Positions 45,590 through 53,586 are shown, counted from the first letter of the stretch. The stretch: DNA of 64,000 nucleotides from DASQPA01 sp963756455 (GCA_963756455.1 CAVWNC010000001.1:1240001-1304000); one strand, 5' to 3'. The notes: a model not told the origin generated them from the sequence alone. Translations and numbers: made by a program.

Positions 45590-46516
45590 CTAGGGCACCG
45601 AGGCGACGATCTGGAACGAGTCCGTGGGATTCACGCACTCGCCCGGGGTGACCGTACGGTGGAAAGAGACCGTCCCGAAGCCGTCGAACAGCCGCCGGAT
45701 CTCCTCCTCCCCCGACAGCATATGCCGGGTGTGGACGCTCGCGAAGTGGTCGAAGAGCTGGAGGAGCGACTCGCGGCCGCCGTTCTGGTGCTGCGGGAAG
45801 CTGTCGGCATGACCGTCGAGCAGCTTTCGCGCCCGTTCCGCGTAGCCCTGCCGCAGCTCCGGGGTGGTGGCGTCGCCGATCATGGCGGTGGTGACCAGGG
45901 TGCCGCCCGGGGTCAAAAGCTCCTTCCAGCGCTTGACGATGAGCGGCTTGTCGGCGCCCTTGATGACGGTCAGGAACTCGTCGGTGACGATCAGGTCGAA
46001 GGCGGCCATGGGGAGGTCCCCGGTGAGCAGGTTGGCGCAGGTGCACTCGATCGCGAAGCCGTGCTTTTCGGCGTACCACTCGCAGGCGCGGAGAGGCGTA
46101 CGGCAGATGTCGTAGACCTGGATGCGCGGGGTGGCCCCGGTCGCCTCCATCGCCTCGTGGAGGGTGGCGAGCATGCCGTAGTCCGCCGCGGCGGAGATGA
46201 GGACGCGGGCCTGCGGCCGCTTGCGCAGCACTCCCGTCAAGGCCTCCTGGTAGAATTCGTACCAGGGTGGAACCGCCACCATGTTGAGCAGCCGCAGATA
46301 CTGCCAGGTACCGTGATACCAGTTGCAGCTCATCGACGGCGGCGCCTGCGCCGGGTCGTGGGTCTTGGCCCATTCCTCCATGCCGCCGGCATCCTTGCTG
46401 CCGCACTCGGTCGCCGCCCAGCGCTCCATGAGCGGGGCGGATTCGATCAACAGCTCGCGGGTGCGCGGGTCCAGCGAATAGAGAGTCTCAGCAGACGTCG
46501 TGGACGGTGATGGCAT
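45590..46516 (-). CDS. SAM-dependent class I methyltransferase
   Basis: 308 residues, ATG behind GAGGAGG. The Rossmann-type SAM site is seen as ARVLISAAADYGML (motif I), a following acidic residue in IQVYDICRTPL, and FDLIVTDEFLTVI. The C-terminal part (EEIRRLFDGFGTVSFHRTV) matches the class. The N-terminal ~90 residues (ERWAATECG...CNWYHGTWQYLRLL) are a family-specific cap. It is the first gene of a three-gene minus-strand operon, 42 nt before the radical SAM fusion gene, so it likely tailors the same building block by O-, N- or C-methylation. Substrate unknown. Confidence 0.82.
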   Translation of the reverse strand: MPSPSTTSAETLYSLDPRTRELLIESAPLMERWAATECGSKDAGGMEEWAKTHDPAQAPPSMSCNWYHGTWQYLRLLNMVAVPPWYEFYQEALTGVLRKRPQARVLISAAADYGMLATLHEAMEATGATPRIQVYDICRTPLRACEWYAEKHGFAIECTCANLLTGDLPMAAFDLIVTDEFLTVIKGADKPLIVKRWKELLTPGGTLVTTAMIGDATTPELRQGYAERARKLLDGHADSFPQHQNGGRESLLQLFDHFASVHTRHMLSGEEEIRRLFDGFGTVSFHRTVTPGECVNPTDSFQIVASVP

Positions 46517-46703
46517 TCGTGAATCCTCCTCAGGTTCCGTTCCGTTCCTTCCTTACGCTTCTTCATCCACTTCTTTCCCAACTTTTTCCCAACAATGCCC
46601 CGAGCACCCGGATCACAACACCCTAGGGGAGGACCGGCGAAGGGAGATTCTGGGAAGAAAAGATACACGAAGTCGAGGCATTTTGGAACTGATGAAAAAG
46701 AGC
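46517..46703 (-). promoter_or_regulatory. Leader and probable promoter region of the methyltransferase operon
   Basis: 187-bp gene-free stretch between the mtnC hairpin and the methyltransferase ATG, more AT-rich than its surroundings with A/T runs on the minus strand. It must carry the promoter of the three-gene operon if mtnC terminates. I could not pick convincing -35/-10 boxes. The ribosome site GAGGAGG lies 7 nt before the ATG. Confidence 0.4.
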
Positions 46704-46720
46704 GACATAGCATCTATGCC
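46704..46720 (-). terminator. Short hairpin with T tract after mtnC
   Basis: On the minus strand, GGCATAG and CTATGTC form a 7-bp stem (one G-U) around a 3-nt loop, followed within 3 nt by a CTTTTT run. It sits 27 nt past the mtnC stop, in the right place for an intrinsic terminator, though the stem is short. Confidence 0.45.
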
Positions 46721-46746
46721 TGCCGAAGCTCTCTCCGCGCCTGCGT

Positions 46747-47457
46747 TTACGCCAGCTCCACGAAGCTCGTATGGCTCGGATGGGGACCCGGGTCCGCGGG
46801 GCGGTTGCCTGGGCGGAGCAGGAGGCCGGTCTTAAAGCCGGCTTCCCGGGCGGCGTCGAGCTCGCCGCGCACGTCGCTCAGGAAGAGGATCGACGCCGCC
46901 GGCAGGGAAAACGCCGCGGCGATCGCCCGGTAGGAGGCGGGCTCCTGCTTGGGTCCGGTCGTCGTGTCGTGGAAGCCCTCGAAGAGCGGCGAGAGATCGC
47001 CCGCTTCGGTATGGCCGAAGAGGAGCTTCTGGGCGTGCACGCTGCCCGAGGAGAAGACCCGGAGGCGCACCCGCGAGCGCGTCCAGGCCGCGAGCGCCGG
47101 GGGGACGTCCGGGAAGACGTGCGAGCGGAGCACCCCGGAACGGTAGCCCTCGTCCCAGATCAACCCCTGGAGGAGCTTGAGCCCGGTCGACTTGCGATCC
47201 TGGCGCATCAGGTGCCTCGCGTAGGGGGCGCCGTTGCCGAAGGCCGGCACTGCCGCGCCCTGCCCGGTTTCGTCCGCGTGCTCGCGCTTCAGCCGCGCGA
47301 TCGCCTCGGCCAACTCGGGTCCGGGGTCCGGCCGGGAGCAGAAAGCTTCGAGCCGCTCCTCGGCGTAGGGGAAGAGGACGTCGTAGACGAAGGAGATCGA
47401 GGTCGTCGTCCCCTCGATGTCGATCAAAACGGCCTCGGCGCCGGGCGGCAGCGGCAT
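46747..47457 (-). CDS. mtnC: Acireductone synthase (enolase-phosphatase E1)
   Basis: 236 residues, the usual size. HAD-family enzyme of the methionine salvage pathway. It enolises and dephosphorylates 2,3-diketo-5-methylthiopentyl-1-phosphate to acireductone in the cytoplasm. Motif I is IDIEGTTTSISFVYDVLFPYA (nucleophile Asp13), motif II VFSSGSVHAQKLLF, motif III region GPKQEPASY, and the metal-binding acidic motif FLSDVRGELDAA. The ATG at 47457 begins MPLPPGAEAV; the frame is open further upstream but has no family similarity there. Divergent from mtnB across 114 bp, which must hold both promoters. It recycles methylthioadenosine, useful but not specific to the SAM-consuming cluster. Confidence 0.93.
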   Translation of the reverse strand: MPLPPGAEAVLIDIEGTTTSISFVYDVLFPYAEERLEAFCSRPDPGPELAEAIARLKREHADETGQGAAVPAFGNGAPYARHLMRQDRKSTGLKLLQGLIWDEGYRSGVLRSHVFPDVPPALAAWTRSRVRLRVFSSGSVHAQKLLFGHTEAGDLSPLFEGFHDTTTGPKQEPASYRAIAAAFSLPAASILFLSDVRGELDAAREAGFKTGLLLRPGNRPADPGPHPSHTSFVELA

Positions 47458-47571
47458 CTCTCTAGAGTCTTTCGAGCGGCAGGATGCGGTGTCGGGTGGG
47501 TTTGAAGTCGGCGTCCACACTAAGGAGTGTAGCAAAGCGAAAGCCGGCGGGCATGGTAAAATTCGGCCGCT

Positions 47572-48192
47572 GTGAGCCACGAAGATCCACGGGACCTGCT
47601 CTCCGACGTCGCCCGCCTGTTCTACGAGCGGGGGTGGATGGCGGGGACGGCGGGAAACCTGTCGCTGCGCCAGCCGGACGGCTCCTATTGGATCACCGCG
47701 AGCGGCAAGATCCGGGGGCGGCGCGAGGACTTCCTGCGCCTCGCTCCCGGCGGCGAGGTGCTGGAGCGGGGGAGGCCCGACGCCCGCCCGTCGGCCGAAA
47801 CCAGTCTCCACGACACCCTCTACCGCCTCCTTCCCGAGGCGCACGCCTGCTTCCACATCCACTCGATCCCGGGCAACGTGGCCGCCCGGCTCGCCTCCGG
47901 CGACTCGCTGACGCTGCCGCCGCTCGAAATGCTCAAGGGCTTCGGCATCCGGGAGGAGGCACCGGTCGTGCCGCTCGCCATCTTCCCCAACCACGCCCAC
48001 GTGCCGCGGATCGCCGAGGAGCTGGCGGCGCGCTTCGTCGCCGAGCCGCCGCGGGTGCCGGGCTTCCTCATCCGGGATCACGGCCTGACCGCCTGGGGGC
48101 GTGATGCCGACGCCGCCTTGAACCACGTCGAGCTCTTCGAGTACCTCTTCGGATTCCTCTCCGCCGCCCGGGCCGCCGGTCTGCCGGTCTGA
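47572..48192 (+). CDS. mtnB: Methylthioribulose-1-phosphate dehydratase
   Basis: 206 residues, GTG start (MSHEDPRDLL). Class II aldolase-fold Zn enzyme that dehydrates 5-methylthioribulose-1-phosphate in methionine salvage, one step before the MtnC substrate. Seen: GWMAGTAGNLSLR, ITASGKIRG, catalytic-region SAETSLHDTLYR, Zn-binding His pair in FHIHSIPGN, and a third His in LIRDHGLTAWG. Head-to-head with mtnC. It is the last housekeeping-type gene before the mobile-element region. Confidence 0.93.
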   Translation: MSHEDPRDLLSDVARLFYERGWMAGTAGNLSLRQPDGSYWITASGKIRGRREDFLRLAPGGEVLERGRPDARPSAETSLHDTLYRLLPEAHACFHIHSIPGNVAARLASGDSLTLPPLEMLKGFGIREEAPVVPLAIFPNHAHVPRIAEELAARFVAEPPRVPGFLIRDHGLTAWGRDADAALNHVELFEYLFGFLSAARAAGLPV

Positions 48193-48339
48193 GTGGATCC
48201 ACGCCAAAAGCACCGTCCTCCAGGCTGGATCTCGTCTCCGACCGTCGTCTCCCGACCGCAGTCTCCCGGCTGTAGTCGGCCTACCGCAGTTTCCCCCTCG
48301 TTCCCTACCATCCCCTACCGTCATCCTGAAGGGCTATAA

Positions 48340-48515
48340 AAGAGCAGAGCACGAGATGGCTAGGCTCCCTCGGACCCGCTGATGGCTGATCCTGAAGAGT
48401 GCCCCCGTGCTCGAGCCATCTGCGCTCCCTGATACGACCCTTTGCCGGCATGGCTAATAGAGAGTCGGTGGCGCGGGGCAGACCGATTGTACCCGTTTGG
48501 GAAGGAGGGTTGTAT
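48340..48515 (+). ncRNA. Candidate IS110 bridge RNA in the 5' non-coding end of the element
   Basis: The 325 bp between mtnB and the transposase hold no gene but fold into two consecutive stem-loops. The first has AGATGGCT (48354-48361) with AGCCATCT (48414-48421). The second has GCGC (48422-48425) with GCGC (48471-48474) and CGAC (48435-48438) with GTCG (48464-48467). IS110 elements are known to encode a two-loop bridge RNA here. The first loop contains ATCCTGAAG (48389-48397), repeated exactly at 48323-48331 where the left element end is expected, as a donor-matching guide would. The similar strings ATGGCTGAT and ATGGCTAAT occur in the two loops. Structure judged by eye only. Confidence 0.45.
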
Positions 48516-48517
48516 CC

Positions 48518-49410
48518 GTGAGCCCTGAGCTGAACCCGTTGTGGCTTGGAATGGACTGTGGCGAGCAGTGGCACGTGCTTGTGGAGTTGACCACAGAGGG
48601 CATGTGGCAGAGAGCTCGGAAGTTGCGTAACCGAGAGGCCGATCTGCGGGCCTGGTTGAGCGAGGTGGTGCGGAGTGGAAACGGTCGTCCGTTGCGGGTG
48701 GTGGTGGAGGGAGTTCGCTCGGTGGGGTCTGTTCTGTCGCGAGTCGCGCTGGAGATGGGGATCGAGATCTGGCAGGTAGCGCCGCAGGCCCTGAAGGATT
48801 ACCGCAGCGCGGAGGGCCAGCCTCGTAAAGATGACTCTTGGGATGGGTACCTGCTGGCGCGGATGGGGTACCAGAAGATGAGGACTTGTCGTCCTGCTCT
48901 GTGCCCTCGCCCGGAGGAGCGTCGGCTTTGCCGGTTGAGCCGCTTGAAGCAACAGCTGACAGGCCAGCACACTCGTCTGCTCAACCAACTGCGTAGCCGC
49001 CTGTTGGAACTGTCCGGGGAGCTGGTGGCCGGAGCCTGGGAGGGTCCTCGTTGGGACAGCATGAGACTCCGTGCAGCCCTGAGGCGATGGCCAGGCTTGG
49101 AGGGTCTCGGGGAGGCGCCGGTCGAGGAGGTGGCGCAGGTTCTTCGTCGAGCCGGCCGTACCCCGGACAGCCACGAAGAGGCCGAAGCTCTGCATCGGGT
49201 GGTCCTTGGTATCCACTTGCCGGAGACGGAGAGATCGATCATAACGCTGGAGCTCCGGATTGTGGTGCAACAGTTGGACTCCTTGGAGCAGGCTCAAAAG
49301 TAGGTAGAGGAGGAGCTGAAGGAAGCTGTGGAGGCGCACCCGAAGGTGTACTGGTTCTCCGTGAACAAGACGGCAGGTGGTAAGAGTAACAGAGCCATGG
49401 GGCTGTATCT
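48518..49410 (+). pseudogene. IS110-family transposase, N-terminal part, broken
   Basis: GTG start behind GGAAGGAGGG. The DEDD-type catalytic N terminus is recognisable: LWLGMDCGEQWHVLV (first Asp), RVVVEGVRSVGS, IWQVAPQALKDYR, KDDSWDGYLLARM and a coiled RLSRLKQQLTGQHTRLLNQLRSRLL. An in-frame TAG at 49301-49303 interrupts it; the frame continues beyond as VEEELKEAVEAHPKVYWF, typical IS110 linker sequence, and is then cut by the IS3 element. The central part of the C-terminal Transposase_20 domain is missing. The serine-containing end of the protein lies at about 50752-51018. The element cannot be autonomous. Confidence 0.8.
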
Positions 49411-50402
49411 CAAGCGGCCTGGCCCCTCTGAGCGTCGCGCCGCTCTCTGCGGAGTTGCCTGGCCTTCTCGAGTTTTTGATCCCGTTCGGCCCAGATCGCA
49501 GGTGCCCTGCCATGGAGGAAGTCATTCGGGGTGATATAGCCAATAGCGCTGTGGAGGCGGACGTGGTTGTAGTGGTGGACGAACTTGGTGACGACCGCTC
49601 GGGCTTGCTCGAGGTCAGCGGGAGCGGCGGGGCGCAAGGCCCCGCCTTTGACGGTCTTGTGCCAACGCTCGATCTTGCCGTTGGACTGCGGGTAGTAGGG
49701 TGAAGTGCGCACGTGGGTCATGCCGGCGATTCGGACGAACTCCTTGAAATCTCTGGCGATGAACTGCGGGCCGTTGTCGGAGATGATCCGCGGCCGGGCC
49801 TCGGGGTAGAGCTCGCGAGCGCGTTGCAGGATGCACTCGACATCGGCCTCGGTCATCGCCGGTCGGATTTCCCAGTGGACGAGTGAGCGGCTGGCGCCGT
49901 CGAGGACCGGGCACAGGTAGTAAAACGTCCCGGCGAGGTTTAGGTAGGTCACGTCGATGTGCCAGTGCTCGTGTGGGTTTAGAGGCTGTTGGAAGCCTTT
50001 CCCCTTCTTTGAAGGCTGTCGGTTCCATCGGTCGAGCCTTCCGGCCTTGGCGAGCACCCGGTAGGTCGAGGAGGGGCTTACCGCCACCACGTTCTGGTCC
50101 AGCATCATGAAGGTCAATCGGCGATATCCCTCCAGGGGAAAGCGCTGGTGGAAGTCGAGGATGGCCTGTCGCTCGTGGTCTTCGAGCCAGTGATCGCGAG
50201 GCACCAGTCGGTTGTGCTCATTGGCCTTGCCGTAGCGCTTTTGCCAGGCGTAGAACTTGCCGCGCGCGAGTTCGAGCCAAGCGCAGAAGCGCTCGGTAGG
50301 GATCTCGGTTTTCTCGCTCCAGGTGCGCACGAAGTCGACCACGGCATCTCGTACATCATGGGGAACCCAGCGGCCGTTCAGGGCTCCCCAAGTACTTTTT
50401 TT
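49410..50402 (-). CDS. IS3-family transposase OrfB (DDE integrase)
   Basis: Catalytic half of the OrfAB transposase. After a helical N-terminal region (HWLEDHERQAILDFHQRFPLEGYRRLTFMM) comes the rve core: D in HWHIDVTYLNLAG, D in IISDNGPQFIARDF, E in NGKIERWHKTVK, and a C-terminal VHHYNHVRLHSAIGYITPNDFL. The frame joins OrfA by -1 slippage on the A7 run (50396-50402 on the minus strand). No separate start with a ribosome site is evident, so it is probably made only as the fusion. The open frame looks intact. Confidence 0.9.
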   Translation of the reverse strand, partial: KKSTWGALNGRWVPHDVRDAVVDFVRTWSEKTEIPTERFCAWLELARGKFYAWQKRYGKANEHNRLVPRDHWLEDHERQAILDFHQRFPLEGYRRLTFMMLDQNVVAVSPSSTYRVLAKAGRLDRWNRQPSKKGKGFQQPLNPHEHWHIDVTYLNLAGTFYYLCPVLDGASRSLVHWEIRPAMTEADVECILQRARELYPEARPRIISDNGPQFIARDFKEFVRIAGMTHVRTSPYYPQSNGKIERWHKTVKGGALRPAAPADLEQARAVVTKFVHHYNHVRLHSAIGYITPNDFLHGRAPAIWAERDQKLEKARQLRRERRDAQRGQAA

Positions 50403-50710
50403 AGTTGTATATATTCGGTCGAGATCTCGGCGATAACCGAGTCTTTTCGGGCCAACTTGGTTTCTAGTTGCTGTACTTTGTCGGTCAGTTGCTTTTCGCG
50501 TTGGGAGGTTCCGGAGCCCGCAGTCGCTTCGAAGGCGCCGGCCAGGTTTTCGAAGACCTGCCGCTGCCACTGGTAGAAGACGCTGGGCTGGAGCTTGTAC
50601 TCGTCACAGAGGTCTGAGACGGGGACCTTGTCGACCAGATGGCGGCGCAGGATGGCGACCTTCTGCTCGGTATCGAACCGACGGCGGGAACGCTTGGACT
50701 CTTGGGACAT
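50378..50710 (-). CDS. IS3-family OrfA (helix-turn-helix DNA-binding protein)
   Basis: 110 residues, ATG behind AAGGAG. HTH of the IS3 OrfA type (RRRFDTEQKVAILRRHLVDKVPVSDLCDEYKLQPSVFYQWQ is the helical region, positions about 8-50), followed by a leucine-zipper-like coiled coil (EKQLTDKVQQLETKLARKDSVI). Just before its stop lies CTAAAAAAAG, the A6G-type slippery string of IS3 elements, which moves ribosomes into the OrfB frame. Confidence 0.9.
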   Translation of the reverse strand: MSQESKRSRRRFDTEQKVAILRRHLVDKVPVSDLCDEYKLQPSVFYQWQRQVFENLAGAFEATAGSGTSQREKQLTDKVQQLETKLARKDSVIAEISTEYIQLKKVLGEP

Positions 50711-50751
50711 GAATAGCTCCTTGCCATGCGTAACATGGCGGTAGGGCCGTC

Positions 50752-51162
50752 ATGTTCCAAGAGAACCAATACAGTCTGGCTCGGCAAACGAATAAGCGGG
50801 TGCTGCGCGTCCGGTACTTGGGCTCGGTGGCAGCTTGTCGTGTCAGCGCCCTGGACCGTGAGTATCACCGCAAGCAGCGGGAGCGCCATCAAGGCCACCC
50901 AGCGGCCCACGTCAAAGCTTTGCTGGCACTGTCACGGCAGCGAGCGAAGCTAATTTACAAATTGCTGACCGAGGATGGAGCCCGCTACGATAAGGAGATT
51001 CTGATCAGCAGCCACCTGGAGCGCAATCGGGGGGCGGTCCGAAGTGGGGCCTGCGCACAGTACCCGAGGGGCGGGGGCGGCCTGATGATCGCGGTTGGTG
51101 GTGGGTCGGGCGATCAGAGAGTGCGATCACGCTCTCCTGAGAAGCATCATCCGCACCCGTAG
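50752..51162 (+). pseudogene. IS110-family transposase, C-terminal fragment
   Basis: In-frame segment QTNKRVLRVRYLGSVAACR then LDREYHRKQRERHQG and VKALLALSRQRAKLIYKLL matches the end of the Transposase_20 domain of IS110 proteins. It completes, apart from a missing centre of perhaps 60 residues, the N-terminal part on the other side of the IS3 copy. The homology fades after ISSHLERNRG (about 51018); the rest of the open frame has no recognisable content. Confidence 0.72.
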
Positions 51163-51320
51163 GGCGCGGCTCGACGAGGATGTGGCCGCGTAGGCTGGCC
51201 GCCGGAGCGTAGGCGCGCCAGGTGTGCGCCTGCGGTGGCGTGTTGCACAGCGCACGCTATGCCGCGCAAGCTGTGGGTTGGCCCGGAAGGGCTTGGACCG
51301 GAGCACGCGAAGTAGGCAGT

Positions 51321-51690
51321 GGCCGAGCTTCCGCGTTTTTGGAAAAGATCCCTCTTCCCCCGTCCCCCCTCTCGGGCCAGCGGCGGCCTGCCGGTATGGA
51401 AGGTTGCAGCCCTCACCGCGGACCCGCATACCCCTGTTCCGGCGAGCATCCCCGCGGATGCTGTGTAGACGCCCGGTAGGGCCGTGTCGGTCAGTCGTGT
51501 CAGCGTCTGGACTGTACCCGCCGGAGCGCCATTGAGGAGAGCCTGATCAGCAGTCACCTGGAGCGAACCAGACAACGGTCGCAGACCGAACTCCCGCGGC
51601 TGTGGAAAACTCCCCCTCTTCCCCCGCGCCCCCATCTCCCCGGCCGGCGGTCTGCCGGGGTATGGAAGGCTGCCTCCCCCAAGCCCGCGC
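51321..51690. repeat. Imperfect direct repeats and a decayed second IS110 3' end
   Basis: The stretch 51321-51420 and the stretch 51573-51690 are imperfect copies (shared CTCTTCCCCC, GGCGG.CTGCCGG, GGTATGGAAGG). Between them, 51487-51570 repeats pieces of the IS110 transposase 3' end: TCGTGTCAGCG, GGAGCGCCAT and CTGATCAGCAG.CACCTGGAGCG, compare 50840-50895 and 51000-51030. This is debris of an older IS110 copy. No gene is seen in 51163-51858. Confidence 0.6.
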
Positions 51691-51858
51691 CCGGCACCCT
51701 CCCACACCCCTTGGAAAACGCTCCGCGTTTTACACAGCCCACCGGCCACGGCGACGAGTCTTCGATAGATAGACTCGGGACTTGACATCGTTATAGAGAG
51801 GGAGCCCTGGCGACCGAAGAACCTGGGCGGGGGAAGGTTGCGAAGGGGGCAGTTGCGG

Positions 51859-51897
51859 TTGAGGAGAGTCCCTGCCTGCGCTACACTGTAGTGCATG
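51859..51897 (+). promoter_or_regulatory. Promoter and operator of VapBC pair 1, probable leaderless start
   Basis: TTGAGG (51859-51864), 17-bp spacer, TACACT (51882-51887). The palindrome CTACACTGTAG (51881-51891) overlaps the -10 box, as expected for antitoxin autoregulation. The antitoxin ATG at 51895 lies only 7 nt after the -10 box, so the transcript should start at or next to the ATG and lack a ribosome site. Confidence 0.65.
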
Positions 51898-52179
51898 AAG
51901 ACCGAGGTCTATAGCTGGCGTCTCTCTCCTCACCTCAAGAGCGAGTTGCAGGACGCTGCCCGGGCGGAACGAAAGAGCCTTGCGGATCTCCTGGAGGAAA
52001 TCGTGAAGGGCTGGCTTCAACAGGGCCGGGGCCAAGCCTCCGACACCGAAGCGGAGGCGCAGCAGCGCGTGCGGGAAGCCGCCATGAAATGTGCCGGTAC
52101 GATCGAGGGCAGTCTGGATCTGGCGGAAAACGCCCGGTCCGAGGTGCGCGCACGGATTGCCCGCCGGCATGGACTCTAG
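51895..52179 (+). CDS. vapB: Antitoxin of VapBC pair 1 (ribbon-helix-helix type)
   Basis: 94 residues. The N terminus (MKTEVYSWRLSPHLKSELQDAARAE is the strand-helix region, residues 1-25, then KSLADLLEEIVKGWL) fits a CopG/Arc-like ribbon-helix-helix DNA-binding domain. The C-terminal half is charged and helical, the usual toxin-binding part. It overlaps the PIN toxin gene by 11 nt, the standard VapBC order. It should neutralise the toxin and repress the operon at the palindrome over its promoter. Confidence 0.78.
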   Translation: MKTEVYSWRLSPHLKSELQDAARAERKSLADLLEEIVKGWLQQGRGQASDTEAEAQQRVREAAMKCAGTIEGSLDLAENARSEVRARIARRHGL

Positions 52180-52594
52180 ACCGCGAGGTCTCATCGATAC
52201 CGGAGCGATCCTGGCGTTTCTCAATCGCCACGACCGATGGCACAAGAGCTGCCGCGAAGCCTTCGCCACCCTCACCTTTCCTCTGGCCACGTCCGCCGCC
52301 GTACTCGCCGATTTTTTCCACCTCCTTCCTGGCTTCCGGGACCTGCCCAGGGTCTGGTCATTTCTGACCTCCGGTGCTGTGACCGTCCTGCCGATTACAG
52401 ACGAAGATCTGCCCGATCTTGAGGCTCTGATGGGCCGCTACCAGGACCGGCCGATGGACTTCGCCGACGCGACGCTGGTCCATCTCGCGCGGCGAGAGGC
52501 GCTCACTACGATCTTCACGATCGACCACGACGACTTCGAGACCTACCGGATCGAAGGGAAACGGCGGTTTCGGATTGTTCCTGATCGCTCCTAG
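52169..52594 (+). CDS. vapC: PIN-domain ribonuclease toxin of VapBC pair 1
   Basis: 141 residues, ATG (MDSRPRGLID) inside the end of the antitoxin gene. PIN-domain acidic residues are seen: first Asp in LIDTGAILAFL, then DRPMDFADATLVHLA with the central Asp pair, and IFTIDHDDFETY with the last Asp. Family members cleave tRNA or rRNA and stop translation. A Glu equivalent to the second acidic position is not obvious (SAAVLADFFHLL has Asp), which may or may not matter. A longer open frame upstream is ignored because it overlaps the antitoxin heavily. Confidence 0.85.
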   Translation: MDSRPRGLIDTGAILAFLNRHDRWHKSCREAFATLTFPLATSAAVLADFFHLLPGFRDLPRVWSFLTSGAVTVLPITDEDLPDLEALMGRYQDRPMDFADATLVHLARREALTTIFTIDHDDFETYRIEGKRRFRIVPDRS

Positions 52595-52750
52595 GAGCCA
52601 GTACCCGCCCTATGGCGATGCGGCTCCGCGAACACGGCCAGCGGCGGCGATTCGATGGTCAGCGAGGTTCGGAGAGGCGCGCCTTTGCGAGATCCTATCC
52701 TCCCACCCCCGTCGTCCGTCCGCCGCTGGGGGACCGGCCGGAGCCGGATT

Positions 52751-52780
52751 TCCAGTGGCAAGCGTCCTCAGGGGAGGGCA
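52751..52780 (+). repeat. 30-bp direct repeat, copy 1
   Basis: TCCAGTGGCAAGCGTCCTCA and the following GGGGAGGGCA recur at 53587-53616 with one mismatch (GTGCC for GTGGC). Both copies are followed closely by CACTTCC and then a GAAGTAGGGT palindrome half, so the two loci look like duplicates of one repeat-bearing unit. Confidence 0.85.
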
Positions 52781-52791
52781 CTTCCTCGGCC

Positions 52792-53001
52792 GAAGTAGGG
52801 TACTTCCTGCCAAGAAGTAGGGTACTTCCTGCGAGGAAGTAGGGTGCTTCCCGCCAGGAAGTAGGGTACTTCTCGGCCGGAGTAGGGTACTTCCTGCCAG
52901 GAAGTAGGGTACTTCCCGCGGGGAAGTAGGGCACTTCCTGCCAGGAAGTAGGGTATCCCCAACCAAAAGTACCCTGCTTCTGGCCAGAGATAGGGTACTT
53001 C
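52792..53001. repeat. Array of ten palindromic units with 22-bp period
   Basis: The palindrome GAAGTA-GGG-TACTTC recurs with starts at 52792, 52814, 52836, 52858, 52879, 52901, 52923, 52945, 52966 (inverted, GTACCC form) and 52988, i.e. every 21 to 22 bp. Units are joined by CCTGCCAG-like linkers, so most extend to GGAAGTA-GGG-TACTTCC. Several units carry single changes that keep or nearly keep the symmetry. There are no unique spacers, so it is not CRISPR. It is REP-like or an array of binding sites; no REP-associated transposase is nearby. Confidence 0.9.
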
Positions 53002-53586
53002 GCCGGTCGATGTCGGGCACTGCCGTCCTGAAGCCCCCTACTTCTCCGCCAGCAGAAGGGTACTTTTCTAGCGGAGTAGAGCGATCCACCTGAGGAGATC
53101 CGAGCTCCCGGTGCGCCTTCGCCCCTTTCCCTTCTTCACTTTCCTACCGTCGCTCCACCGTCGTCCTGGTGGAGCCCTGGCGACCGGGGGAAGGTTGGGT
53201 CGGGGGTCAGACCGGAGACATCGGTAACACCGTCCGAGAGGGACGGAAGCGGGCGGCCTCGCCCCTCCCGTCCCTCCGGCCGAACCTGCTCTACACCCGC
53301 TGATGCCGGGCGCGAATCCGCCCCACCTGCTCTTCGGCTCCGGGACCCGCCGCTTCGAGCAGAGTCGCGAGCGCGAGAGGCGAGCGGACGATCGCCTCCA
53401 GGATATGGAGCCCCTCGGCCCACCGCGGCTCCCCCCGGTCGAGCCAACCCGCGACCTGGGGACCCTGGTCGCCATAGACCGCGACCAAGGGATAGCCCTC
53501 CGCCACCACAGAAGAGGCTGAAGAGTTTGTATGACCGGTTCCACCCGCGGTCGTAGAGGGGGTTGGAGACCAGACCGAGCAGAGTC

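Larger units (their letters stand above)
49394..50735 (-). mobile_element. IS3-family insertion sequence inside an IS110 element
   Basis: OrfA, the A7 slippery site and OrfB form a standard ~1.3-kb IS3 element, inserted between the N- and C-terminal parts of an IS110 transposase. Exact ends are uncertain. TAACA occurs just outside both proposed ends (49389-49393 and about 50731-50735) and could be the target duplication, but I found only weak terminal inverted repeats. Confidence 0.7.

Noticed and set aside
44198..46510. A 770-codon plus-strand open frame opposite the radical SAM and methyltransferase genes
   Set aside because: Antisense shadow; no recognisable motif and it crosses two well-supported minus-strand genes.
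52792..53001. CRISPR array
   Set aside because: The units are directly abutting with constant linkers, there are no unique spacers, and no cas genes are present.
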